Of a stretch of DNA of 6,256 nucleotides, positions 1 through 6,256 are shown piece by piece; positions within the stretch are counted from its first letter, which is position 1; every line of letters starts with the position of its first letter. Position numbers and translations under genes: made by a program. The notes under the pieces are model-generated. The model saw only the letters and a list, made by a program, of their open reading frames with translations. It did not search any database and was not told where the DNA came from. The stretch lies in assembly GCA_019752775.1 (NCBI GenBank), contig JAIELU010000268.1:1-6256 (forward strand), in the 5' to 3' direction. The DNA is from Campylobacterales bacterium (GTDB lineage Bacteria; Campylobacterota; Campylobacteria; Campylobacterales; Arcobacteraceae).

Positions 1-1181
1 GAATAAACAAGCTTTCCAAAAGGTCTTATCCAAACACCATTTTTTACACAATAATCTTGTACTTGCTGAGCATAACAATCATCTTTTAACTCTATAATTC
101 CAATAGCTCCAATATTTCTTACATCTTTTACAAGCTCTAAATCTTTTGCATATTCTAACTCAGCTGAAAATATTGATTCAATTTTCTTTACATTTTCCTG
201 CCAGTTTGATTCTAATAATAAATCAATACTAGCATTTGCAACACTACATGCCAATGGATTTGCCATAAAAGTTGGTCCATGCATAAGCACTCCAATTTCG
301 CTATTTGATATAACTTCACTTATATTTCTTGAAGTAATCATAGCAGCCATTGTCATGTAACCACCCGTTAAACCTTTTCCAAGAGTTAGAATATCAGGTT
401 TAATATTTGCATGTTCATATGCAAACATAAGTCCAGTATGTCCAAAACCTGTTGCTATTTCATCTAAAATTAATAACACATCATATTTAGTACATAATTC
501 TCGTGCTTTTTTTAGATATTCTGGATTATATATTCTCATTCCACCAGCACCTTGAACAATTGGTTCAACAATAAAACCTGCTATTTCTTTATGATATTTT
601 TCAAAGTTATCTTCTAAAATTTTTATTTCATGACTACAATCACTAGAAAAACCTAATTTAGGAGCTTTAGTGAAAATGTGTTCACTCATATATGAACCAT
701 AAATACTATGCATAGAATTTTGTGGATCACAAACACTCATTGCCCCCAAAGTATCGCCATGATAGGCATATTCAAGTGCAAAAAATTTATATTTTTTTAA
801 ACCTTTAGCTTTTTGATAAAGAATTGCTGTTTTAAGTGCAACTTCAACTGAGACAGAGCCACTATCACATAAAAAAACACTATGAAGTCCTGTCAAATCT
901 ACCAGTTTTTTAGAGAGCAAACTAGCTTGTTCGTGGGCTAGCCCTCCAAACATAATATGAGGCATAATTTCAACTTGCTTTTTTAAAGCATCATTTAATT
1001 TTGGATGATTATATCCATGTATTGCACTCCACCACGAACTCATAGCATCAATTAAAACTTCTCCTGTTTCTAAAAAAATTGAAGTTTTATTTGTAGAAAT
1101 TACGGGTAATATTTTCGTTTTAGAAGGAAGTGAGTTATAAGGATGCCAAACATATTCTTTATCAAGTTCTAACCAAGTCAA
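1..1181 (-). CDS. bioA: Adenosylmethionine-8-amino-7-oxononanoate aminotransferase (BioA), 3' end cut by window
   Basis: PLP-dependent cytosolic enzyme of biotin synthesis that moves the amino group of S-adenosylmethionine onto KAPA to give DAPA. The 393 visible residues read without a stop and carry the family landmarks: the DAMSSWWSAIHGYNHP segment (45-60), the GSV phosphate-binding turn (108-110), YHGDT (140-144), LDEIATGFG with the pyridine-nitrogen Asp D240, the Schiff-base lysine K269 in TLGKGLTGG, and R386 in WIRPFGK, equivalent to the substrate-carboxylate arginine. Compared with the ~429-residue E. coli enzyme, about 35-40 C-terminal residues lie beyond base 1. The start is TTG at 1179-1181, because an in-frame TAA lies five codons upstream (1194-1196) and AGGA sits 6 nt before it; the next in-frame Met (47) would cut into the fold. 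The gene lies 64 nt downstream of the kinase gene and appears to have its own promoter. Identity is recognised from motifs with high certainty. Confidence 0.96.
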   Translation of the reverse strand, partial: MTWLELDKEYVWHPYNSLPSKTKILPVISTNKTSIFLETGEVLIDAMSSWWSAIHGYNHPKLNDALKKQVEIMPHIMFGGLAHEQASLLSKKLVDLTGLHSVFLCDSGSVSVEVALKTAILYQKAKGLKKYKFFALEYAYHGDTLGAMSVCDPQNSMHSIYGSYMSEHIFTKAPKLGFSSDCSHEIKILEDNFEKYHKEIAGFIVEPIVQGAGGMRIYNPEYLKKARELCTKYDVLLILDEIATGFGHTGLMFAYEHANIKPDILTLGKGLTGGYMTMAAMITSRNISEVISNSEIGVLMHGPTFMANPLACSVANASIDLLLESNWQENVKKIESIFSAELEYAKDLELVKDVRNIGAIGIIELKDDCYAQQVQDYCVKNGVWIRPFGKLVY

Positions 1182-1209
1182 TAGTTTTCCTAATTATATT
1201 TTATTGGCG

Positions 1210-1215
1210 ATTATA
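1210..1215 (-). promoter_or_regulatory. Predicted -10 box of the bioA promoter
   Basis: The minus strand reads a perfect TATAAT here, preceded by an AT-rich stretch without a clear -35, as is usual for Campylobacterota housekeeping promoters. It would start transcription near 1203, giving a leader of about 22 nt with the AGGA ribosome site before the TTG start. This suggests bioA can be transcribed independently of the kinase gene upstream. Predicted by eye only. Confidence 0.5.
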
Positions 1216-1245
1216 TCTAAAGATTATTACATAATTAATAAAGCT

Positions 1246-3864
1246 TTATTGAACTTCAATTACAATATTTTCTAAAAAAATTCTTGTTAAAGTACCTTTA
1301 TAAATCTTACTTTTATATTCAAAACTTTGATTTGAAATATTCAACTGTCCATTCATATGTTTATTTATTATCTCTTTACACATAAATAGACCTATTCCTG
1401 TTCCTTGAGATTGATGTTTAGTTGTAAAATAAGGTTCAAAAATTTTATCCATAATTTCTTCATTAATTCCACCAGCATTATCTTTTATTTCAATAATAGC
1501 TTTTTTATTTTCCATAAAAATATCAATAAATATAAGTTTCTCATCTTTTAAAAGTTCTAATGCATCTTTTGAATTATTTAAAATATTAATTAAAACCTGA
1601 ATTAATTCAGTTTCATATCCTGAAATTTGAATATTTTCCATTTTATAATTTATTTGAATATCTTTATTCAAGAAATTTGGATTCATCAAGTCTATAGTTT
1701 TTCTACAACATTCTTCTAAATAAAAAACTTCTTTCTCTTTTTGTGGTTTAAAAAAATATCTAAAATCATCAATTGTATTTGATAAATATTTCGAAGTATT
1801 TAAAATTGAATCTAAAGTATCATAAAAGAAATCATCATCCAAATCATTTAACTGTTTTTTTAACTTAATTCCACTTACACCTGTTGTAATCAAAGATAGT
1901 GGTTGTCTCCATTGATGAGCTATATTTTCAATCATTTGTCCCATTGAAACCATTTTTTGTTGTTGAGATAGAAGTCTATCTTTTTTTAAATTTTCTTCAA
2001 CTTCTTCTTTGATTCTAATTTCTAATTCACTATTTATTTGTCTTAACTCTTTTGTTTTTTCTTCTACTTTTTCTTTTAAGGAGTTATTTACATTTCTTAA
2101 AAGTATTTGTTTATAAACAACAGCTATGATAATTACAAAAAGAACAAATAAAATTTTCCATACAATAGAGTAATCAAACTCTTTTTTATACTCAACTGAT
2201 ACCCATTTATTAAGTAAATCATCTTTTGCAAAATCATCAATACTTAAAACTGCTTTTTGCAAGATTTCGTATAAAATACTATCATCACTTCTTACAGCAA
2301 TTGATAATTTTGAAACTTCATCTAATTTTGCAGAAATAGAAAGTTGTGTTAAATATTTTGTTTGTAACTTATACCAAGCCGTTGAAATTGCATCTATATG
2401 ACCAAAAGTTTCATTCTTTAAAACTTTTTCTAATCCTTCATCTATATTCTTAACAGTTACAAATTCTATATCTTTATATTTGTTTTTCAATATTTCTAAA
2501 ATTGCATAATCTTCAACAATTGAAACCTTTTTGTTTCTTATACTTGATAAATTATTTATAAAAGAATTACCATTTTTTGTTAAAAGAACAAGAGGTATAT
2601 CTATATAAGATTTAGTAAAAGTAAATTCATTTTCACGCTCTTTTGTCCACATGGCAGAAGATAAAATATCACATTTTCTATCTTTTGCAAACTCAAAAGA
2701 TTCTGCCCAGCTTTTTGTAGGAACCAACACTATTGGTTTTTTTATCTTTTTCTCAATTAAACTTATATAATCAGCAATAAATCCTATAGCTTTACCATCT
2801 TTTATATCACTATATGGCATAGAATTTGGAATTACGCACATTTTTATATTATCTTTTTCTTCAATATATTTATTCTCTTCTTGTAAAAAAGTAAAACCAT
2901 TTAAACTATTTATATCAAAAATAAAATTGTCTAAATTTATAGCTGTGGGAATCAGTCCCATAACATTATATAAATCATAAATTCTTTGAATTTTATCTTT
3001 TCTAATTTCACCTAAAATTGAAGTTTTAAAATAAGATAATTTTTTTAACTCTTTTCCTTCATATAATAATTCGTCTTTTTGTAAATTTTGAGTATTGTAT
3101 TTATCATATATTACATCTACACTTTCTTCAAGATTTGAATAAGCATATTCCCAACCTTTTAATGAAGCTTTTTTAAATAACAAAACAGTATTTAAATCAT
3201 AATTTATAATATTTTGATTTGTGTATAACATATCACTATACATATCAAAATTATACTTTTTAGGGTCAAAAATGTTATATTCAACGCCTTTTTCTTGTAA
3301 AATATATGGAGATTTTGAAATGTATGCAGAAATAACATCAGTATTTTTATTTATTAAATCATCAATATTATGAGTATGTTTTAAAAAAGTAAGATTTTCA
3401 GGTTTTATTTTATTTGAGATAATCATCGCTTTTAATGAAACTTCACTTGCATCATCAATTGTTGTCATTATTCTTTTATTAGAAAAATCATTTATACTAT
3501 TAATTCCTGATTCTTTTGTACTCATTAATATCAAAGGTGTAGATTGAAATAAAGCATATAAAGCAACTATATTTGGATTTTTTATTCGCTCTAAAATTAA
3601 AGTTTCACGCCCTACTGCAAAATTTATTTTTCCATCATTTACTTCTTTGGGAATATCAATACCAAATTCAAAAGGTTTTATTTCAACATCAAGCCCCAAT
3701 TCTTCATAAAAACCTTTTTGTTTTGCCATATAATAGCCAGCAAATTGAAATTGATCTAACCAAGATAATTGAAGAGTAACTTTTTTTAATTCTTTTGCAA
3801 ATAAAGTATGAGAAAGTAAGATTATTAGTATGAATATAGTTCTAATTCTTTTTGAATAATTCAA
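1246..3864 (-). CDS. Hybrid-sensor histidine kinase: NMT1/THI5-like plus SBP_bac_3-like periplasmic domains, orphan
   Basis: Predicted inner-membrane sensor kinase of 872 residues. Layout: signal peptide or N-terminal anchor 1-23 (ending LFA-KE); NMT1/THI5-like binding domain about 27-245, with its hallmark LQLSWLDQFQFAGYYMAKQK start; linker about 246-335; second binding domain about 338-557 of the bacterial family 3 type (PYSDIKDGKAIGFIADY, then CDILSSAMWTKERE); membrane helix 568-586; charged coiled coil about 592-635; kinase core. Kinase motifs are complete: phosphoacceptor H650 in IAHQWRQPL, N-box with N764, G1 DNAGG (795-799), F-box FEPYF (809-813), G2 GTGIGL (821-826), so it should be active. 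There is no PAS, HAMP or receiver domain, and no response regulator lies beside it. The start is TTG (3862-3864) with AGAGGA 5 nt upstream; no ATG precedes it in frame before a stop, and the signal peptide begins right there. Its ligands are unknown. NMT1/THI5 domains often bind pyrimidine or similar small molecules, but that cannot be assigned here. Confidence 0.93.
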   Translation of the reverse strand: MNYSKRIRTIFILIILLSHTLFAKELKKVTLQLSWLDQFQFAGYYMAKQKGFYEELGLDVEIKPFEFGIDIPKEVNDGKINFAVGRETLILERIKNPNIVALYALFQSTPLILMSTKESGINSINDFSNKRIMTTIDDASEVSLKAMIISNKIKPENLTFLKHTHNIDDLINKNTDVISAYISKSPYILQEKGVEYNIFDPKKYNFDMYSDMLYTNQNIINYDLNTVLLFKKASLKGWEYAYSNLEESVDVIYDKYNTQNLQKDELLYEGKELKKLSYFKTSILGEIRKDKIQRIYDLYNVMGLIPTAINLDNFIFDINSLNGFTFLQEENKYIEEKDNIKMCVIPNSMPYSDIKDGKAIGFIADYISLIEKKIKKPIVLVPTKSWAESFEFAKDRKCDILSSAMWTKERENEFTFTKSYIDIPLVLLTKNGNSFINNLSSIRNKKVSIVEDYAILEILKNKYKDIEFVTVKNIDEGLEKVLKNETFGHIDAISTAWYKLQTKYLTQLSISAKLDEVSKLSIAVRSDDSILYEILQKAVLSIDDFAKDDLLNKWVSVEYKKEFDYSIVWKILFVLFVIIIAVVYKQILLRNVNNSLKEKVEEKTKELRQINSELEIRIKEEVEENLKKDRLLSQQQKMVSMGQMIENIAHQWRQPLSLITTGVSGIKLKKQLNDLDDDFFYDTLDSILNTSKYLSNTIDDFRYFFKPQKEKEVFYLEECCRKTIDLMNPNFLNKDIQINYKMENIQISGYETELIQVLINILNNSKDALELLKDEKLIFIDIFMENKKAIIEIKDNAGGINEEIMDKIFEPYFTTKHQSQGTGIGLFMCKEIINKHMNGQLNISNQSFEYKSKIYKGTLTRIFLENIVIEVQ

Positions 3865-3890
3865 GATAATCCTCTTTATGAAATTGTTAG

Positions 3891-3896
3891 AGTATA
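3891..3896 (-). promoter_or_regulatory. Predicted -10 box of the sensor kinase promoter
   Basis: The minus strand reads TATACT preceded by GC, with phased T-rich runs upstream (3900-3930), the pattern typical of Campylobacterota vegetative promoters. Transcription would start near 3884, about 20 nt before the TTG start. The box lies downstream of the hairpin at 3933-3962, so the kinase would be uncoupled from the genes to its right. Confidence 0.45.
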
Positions 3897-3932
3897 GCTA
3901 AAAAATATTTAAAATGTATGAAAAAAATATTT

Positions 3933-3962
3933 AAATAACATCATAAATTTATGATGTTATTT
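3933..3962 (-). terminator. Perfect 30-nt palindrome, probable rho-independent terminator
   Basis: Two 15-base arms meet without a spacer around a central AAATTT, giving a stem of about 12 bp with a small loop. On the minus strand it is followed within 7 nt by seven T residues (3921-3927). It begins 9 nt after the stop of the degenerate purH tail, so it is best read as the original purH terminator; it now probably ends the PIN-like gene transcript, 87 nt after that gene's stop. The stem is almost all A-T, which weakens the terminator call. A bound-protein operator for the kinase promoter is the alternative. Confidence 0.55.
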
Positions 3963-3971
3963 TATTAAAGA

Positions 3972-4026
3972 TTAGTGTAAAAAGTGTCTAATTCAGCAGA
4001 AGGATAAAGCTATACTGTATTTATTT
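3972..4026 (-). pseudogene. Degenerate duplicate of the purH 3' end
   Basis: This non-coding stretch aligns without gaps to the last 55 bases of purH (5161-5215): by hand count 43 of 55 positions match, including 19 in a row. In the purH frame it reads roughly NKYSIALSFC-stop-IRHFLH-stop against NEYGMALYFSGIRHFLH-stop in the intact gene. The conserved IRHFLH ending and the stop position are kept, but a Gly codon has become TGA and several other changes alter the protein, as expected of sequence no longer under coding selection. It lies between the PIN-like gene and the kinase and is followed by a terminator-like hairpin, as a real purH end would be. Best read as the displaced old end of purH or an attachment-site scar. 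Confidence 0.85.
3976..3994. repeat. Direct repeat copy 1 (19-bp core)
   Basis: Reads tgtaaaaagtgtctaattc on the plus strand, identical to 5165-5183. It is the fully conserved core of the longer imperfect repeat of the purH 3' end and lies on the kinase side of the PIN-like gene. It is the candidate distal attachment site of the inserted segment. Confidence 0.85.
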
Positions 4027-4049
4027 TTTAAAAAATTATCTATTTTAAT

Positions 4050-5060
4050 CTACTTTTCTAACTCATAATACTTTTCTAAAAAAGTTTGTACCGAGCATAC
4101 AATAGTATTTACTCCAGAATATTCATAACTTGCAATTGCTTTCATACAAAATGCATAATCATTTGAAATTAAAAAACTGGTATTAGAAGCTAAAATTGCA
4201 TGTTGCATGTCATTGTTAGATGCTCTAAATCTATCAGTATTTTTTTTAATTTTATCAAAATCATCTGGATAATATCCAGCCCAATTCATAAGAGTATATG
4301 CCATAGATATTCTATTCTCTGTTGAATCTTCAAACGAATCTCTCCAATTAAATTCATTATTTTTATTACAAATTTTTTCAATAGCCAAAACCACTTCACA
4401 ACTAGGTAATTCAGAAATATTTAGACTTTTTATTGGCTCATATTCTCTGAAAGGTTTTGGACCTAAGGGAATACTATCAAATTTTGCTAATTTATTTATA
4501 CTTTCTAACCTCTTCCTTTTCATTTGTTCCATGTAACTTTTAATTTGCGAAATATTACCTTTATACTCTTCTTTTAAATTATTTTCATCAATATCAATAT
4601 CTAGCAAATTAATAATTTTATTTGAAAGATTTCTTATACTATCTTCTAAACTTTCACCTATTTTTTCAAAACTATTATTATTGGGAAGTCCTGATGATTT
4701 TCTAGATAAATTATCAAGAGTTAATGCCAAATTTTTAAAACCTAAAATATCATTTTCAATGTTTAAATACTCCACATAATCAATCCATATTTGGCTTGGT
4801 TTTTTATCACTAATTTTTTTGTTTTTTGGTTCAATATATTTAGCATTAAGTTCTTCTAAAACATCAAGATGTTCCTTTTTATATTCATCATTAGATATTT
4901 GATTTATTTCAGCTAGAGTTATGTGAGAATATACAACCTGAATATTAAATTTTAATAACAAGTTCTTAAATAGTACAAAATAATTATCAGTAGTTTCTTT
5001 AAGTTTCCTGACTCTCAAGTCACTTAGTATGTTTTGATCCAAATAGATTAATTTATTCAT
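4050..5060 (-). CDS. PIN-like domain protein, putative ribonuclease (solo toxin or defence candidate)
   Basis: A 336-residue soluble protein with no signal peptide or membrane segment. I do not recognise a named family, but the ends look like a PIN nuclease split by a long helical insert. The N-terminal strand IYLDQNILSDL supplies D8, HITLAEINQ supplies E51, and near the C-terminus NNDMQHAILASNTSFLISND supplies D284, H287 and D301, the DxxH...ND pattern of PIN-like folds. The middle (about 60-250) is charged and mostly helical, with a Pro-rich turn at 198-205 (PLGPKPFR). ATG at 5058-5060 is preceded by AAAGG about 9 nt upstream, lying within an inverted repeat. No antitoxin-sized ORF adjoins it, unlike VapBC modules. 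It is the only gene between two copies of the purH 3' end, which suggests horizontally acquired cargo. Metal-dependent RNA cleavage and a defence or toxin role are inference; the fold assignment is moderately sure. Confidence 0.6.
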   Translation of the reverse strand: MNKLIYLDQNILSDLRVRKLKETTDNYFVLFKNLLLKFNIQVVYSHITLAEINQISNDEYKKEHLDVLEELNAKYIEPKNKKISDKKPSQIWIDYVEYLNIENDILGFKNLALTLDNLSRKSSGLPNNNSFEKIGESLEDSIRNLSNKIINLLDIDIDENNLKEEYKGNISQIKSYMEQMKRKRLESINKLAKFDSIPLGPKPFREYEPIKSLNISELPSCEVVLAIEKICNKNNEFNWRDSFEDSTENRISMAYTLMNWAGYYPDDFDKIKKNTDRFRASNNDMQHAILASNTSFLISNDYAFCMKAIASYEYSGVNTIVCSVQTFLEKYYELEK

Positions 5061-5063
5061 TAG

Positions 5064-5103
5064 TACAACCTTTATAAAACTATCTGCTAATAAAGGTATT
5101 GTA
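5064..5103 (-). promoter_or_regulatory. Inverted repeat over the ribosome-binding site of the PIN-like gene
   Basis: acctttat (5068-5075) and ataaaggt (5090-5097) are perfect 8-bp inverted arms 14 nt apart; they extend to tacaa/ttgta-type outer matches at 5064 and 5103 with a 2-nt bulge. The left arm contains the AAAGG ribosome site used by the PIN-like gene. In RNA the stem would hide that site; as DNA it could be an operator near the promoter. The promoter itself is unclear: TATATAC at about 5101-5107 is a weak -10 candidate, which would place the start inside the right arm and favour the operator reading. Confidence 0.4.
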
Positions 5104-5126
5104 TATAAAAGAAGTTTAAAAATATC

Positions 5127-5155
5127 AGAAAGATTGATTAATAATCAATCTTTCT
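5127..5155 (-). terminator. Hairpin just after purH, probable terminator
   Basis: agaaagattgatta and its exact reverse complement are separated by one base; as RNA this gives a 12-bp stem with a 5-nt loop. It starts 5 nt after the purH stop and is followed on the minus strand by GATATTTTT, a modest T-run. The position fits a purH terminator. Its sequence is unlike the hairpin at 3933-3962, so it is not a duplicate of that one. Confidence 0.65.
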
Positions 5156-5160
5156 ATTTT

Positions 5161-6256
5161 CTAATGTAAAAAGTGTCTAATTCCTGAGAAATATAAAGCC
5201 ATTCCATATTCATTTGCAGCTTCAATAATTTCATCATCTCTAATACTTCCACCTGGTTCAATTACACATTTAACACCTGCAAGAGCAGCTGCATCTATGC
5301 TGTCTCTAAATGGGAAAAATGCTTCAGAAGCTAAAACAGCTCCTGTAACATCGATTCCCATATCTTCAGCTTTTCTTAAAGCTGCTTTACTTGCATCAAC
5401 TCTTGAAGTCATACCCATACCAACAGCTACCATTGCAGAATCTTTTACATAAACTACGCAGTTTGATTTTGTTAAACTAGCAATCTTGTACGCAATTTCC
5501 ATATCTTTTACTTCTTGTTCAGTTGCGATTCTTTTTGATTTTAACTCAGAGCTTCTAACTTCATCTTCTTTTACTTTATCAGCATCTTGGAATACAAATC
5601 CACCATCAACTCTTTTGAAGTCAATTGCATCATTTGCAAGTTCTAGATATTGTGTTCCTTGCTCAAATAATTTGATTCTTTTTTTAGAATCAAATACTGC
5701 AACAGCTTCTGCTGTGAAACTAGCTGCAAATATAACTTCTAAGAAAATCTCATTCATTTTTTCTGCTAACTCTTTATCAACTGTCCCATTAACTGCCACA
5801 ACTCCACCAAAAGCAGAAACTGGGTCACATTTAAGTGCTTCAACATAAGAGTCTAATAAAGTATCTTTTATTGCAAAACCACATGGATTTCCATGTTTTA
5901 CAATACAAACAGCATTATCTTTTCCAAACGCAGCAGCAATTCTAGCAGCTCCTGAAATATCACCCATATTGTTAAATGATGCTTCACCTTTTACAGTTTT
6001 AAATTTATTAGTAAACTGTGCATCAAATTCATATAATGCACCTTTTTGGTGTGGATTTTCTCCATATCTTGTATCAAATACTTTAGAACCAACAATAAAT
6101 TGTTTTGCTCCAAATCCACCATTAAATCTTTTATTCATATAATTTGCAATCATTGAATCATAAGCTGCTGTATGCTCATAAGCTTTAATCATCATATCTC
6201 GTCTGAATTCAACTGTGTTAGTGTCATTTTTAAGATTATTTAATACTAAATCATAA
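5161..6256 (-). CDS. purH: Bifunctional AICAR transformylase/IMP cyclohydrolase (PurH), 5' end cut by window
   Basis: Final steps of purine synthesis: formyl transfer from 10-formyl-THF to AICAR, then ring closure to IMP. The open frame continues past the internal ATG at 6195 to the window edge, giving 364 visible residues. These cover the end of the interdomain region and the whole AICAR transformylase domain: IKAYEHTAAYDSMIANYM, RYGENPHQ, the catalytic Lys-His pair in CIVKHGNPCG (codons 5893-5898), SAFGG, DFKRVDGG, KSNCVVYVKD, EAFFPFRDSID, PGGSIRDDE and the terminal IRHFLH. About 150 N-terminal residues, the IMP cyclohydrolase domain, are missing, judged from the ~510-530-residue family length. 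The ATG ATG pair at 6190-6195 is not the start, since conserved sequence (TVEFRRD) precedes it. It looks intact and is more GC-rich than its neighbours, consistent with a well-expressed core gene. Its last codons are duplicated in decayed form at 3972-4026. Confidence 0.96.
   Translation of the reverse strand, partial: YDLVLNNLKNDTNTVEFRRDMMIKAYEHTAAYDSMIANYMNKRFNGGFGAKQFIVGSKVFDTRYGENPHQKGALYEFDAQFTNKFKTVKGEASFNNMGDISGAARIAAAFGKDNAVCIVKHGNPCGFAIKDTLLDSYVEALKCDPVSAFGGVVAVNGTVDKELAEKMNEIFLEVIFAASFTAEAVAVFDSKKRIKLFEQGTQYLELANDAIDFKRVDGGFVFQDADKVKEDEVRSSELKSKRIATEQEVKDMEIAYKIASLTKSNCVVYVKDSAMVAVGMGMTSRVDASKAALRKAEDMGIDVTGAVLASEAFFPFRDSIDAAALAGVKCVIEPGGSIRDDEIIEAANEYGMALYFSGIRHFLH
5165..5183. repeat. 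Direct repeat copy 2 (19-bp core) inside the purH 3' end
   Basis: Identical to 3976-3994. On the minus strand it encodes the purH ending GIRHFLH up to the first base of the His codon. Similarity continues to 5215 at about 78 percent over 55 bases. It is the candidate proximal attachment site, where the coding frame has been kept intact. Confidence 0.85.

Larger units (their letters stand above)
3976..5164. mobile_element. Putative 1.19-kb island inserted at the purH 3' end
   Basis: The segment runs from one 19-bp core repeat to the start of the next (1189 bp) and holds a single gene, the PIN-like protein, plus a hairpin after intact purH. Direct repeats of a gene's 3' end around foreign cargo, with the gene's reading frame restored, are the classic outcome of site-specific integration into a 3' end; homologous capture of a donor purH tail plus cargo would look similar. 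No integrase, transposase or terminal inverted repeats are present, so it is either mobilised in trans, the remains of a larger island, or a one-off recombination product. Exact edges are uncertain by some tens of bases. Base composition does not clearly stand out from the kinase gene. Confidence 0.55.

Noticed and set aside
1237..1250. Perfect 14-nt palindrome aataaagctttatt over the kinase stop codon
   Set aside because: The stem would be too short and A-T rich for a terminator, no clear T-run follows, and such palindromes arise often by chance at this base composition.
3573..3779. 68-codon open frame on the plus strand
   Set aside because: Lies entirely antisense within the first binding domain of the kinase gene; its leucine/histidine-rich product shows no domain and the opposite strand is clearly coding.
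3971..3992. attag...ctaat inverted pair around the distal repeat core, as recombinase half-sites
   Set aside because: Only 5-bp arms, and the purH-linked copy has ctaat at both ends as direct repeats instead, so it is not a shared property of both candidate sites.
4025..4036. ttttttaaaaaa just after the PIN-like gene as a terminator
   Set aside because: An A/T run without a stable stem; the hairpin at 3933-3962 is a better terminator candidate.
3865..4049. Search for a small antitoxin or leader peptide in the 185-nt gap, and in 5061-5160
   Set aside because: Only frames of a few codons were seen (for example ATG at 3914 reaching a stop after six codons), with no convincing ribosome site. 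The larger gap is explained by the purH tail copy, hairpin and kinase promoter.
5486..5848. 120-codon open frame on the plus strand
   Set aside because: Antisense to conserved purH sequence; the serine-rich low-complexity product is typical of a shadow frame.

Overview
The window is AT-rich DNA whose four genes all read on the minus strand. The style suggests a Campylobacterota bacterium close to Arcobacter/Aliarcobacter: very low GC, T-rich leaders ahead of TATAAT-like -10 boxes, and a sensor kinase with an NMT1/THI5-like domain and an AHQWRQPL H-box. This placement rests on recalled protein and composition style, not on a search.

In transcription order (right to left): the 3' part of purH (5161-6256, last enzyme(s) of IMP synthesis); a lone 336-residue PIN-like protein (4050-5060); a degenerate second copy of the last ~18 codons of purH (3972-4026); an 872-residue orphan sensor histidine kinase with two different periplasmic-binding-protein sensor domains (1246-3864); and bioA (1-1181, biotin synthesis), which lacks only its C-terminal ~35-40 residues at the window edge. 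The kinase and bioA both start with TTG, and each has a recognisable promoter and Shine-Dalgarno site.

The most interesting structure is the segment between purH and the kinase. The purH 3' end occurs twice in direct orientation, 1189 bp apart: intact at 5161-5215 and decayed at 3972-4026, sharing a perfect 19-bp core. Each copy is followed within 5-9 nt by its own, unrelated, terminator-like hairpin. Between them sits one gene, the PIN-like protein. The simplest reading is that a small island entered at the 3' end of purH, brought a replacement 3' end and terminator, and left the old end with its old terminator as a scar next to the kinase promoter. No integrase or transposase is visible. 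A single PIN-type nuclease as the only cargo suggests a solo toxin or defence gene, but that function is inference.

No RNA genes, CRISPR arrays or insertion sequences were seen. There is no gene-free stretch longer than 185 bases.
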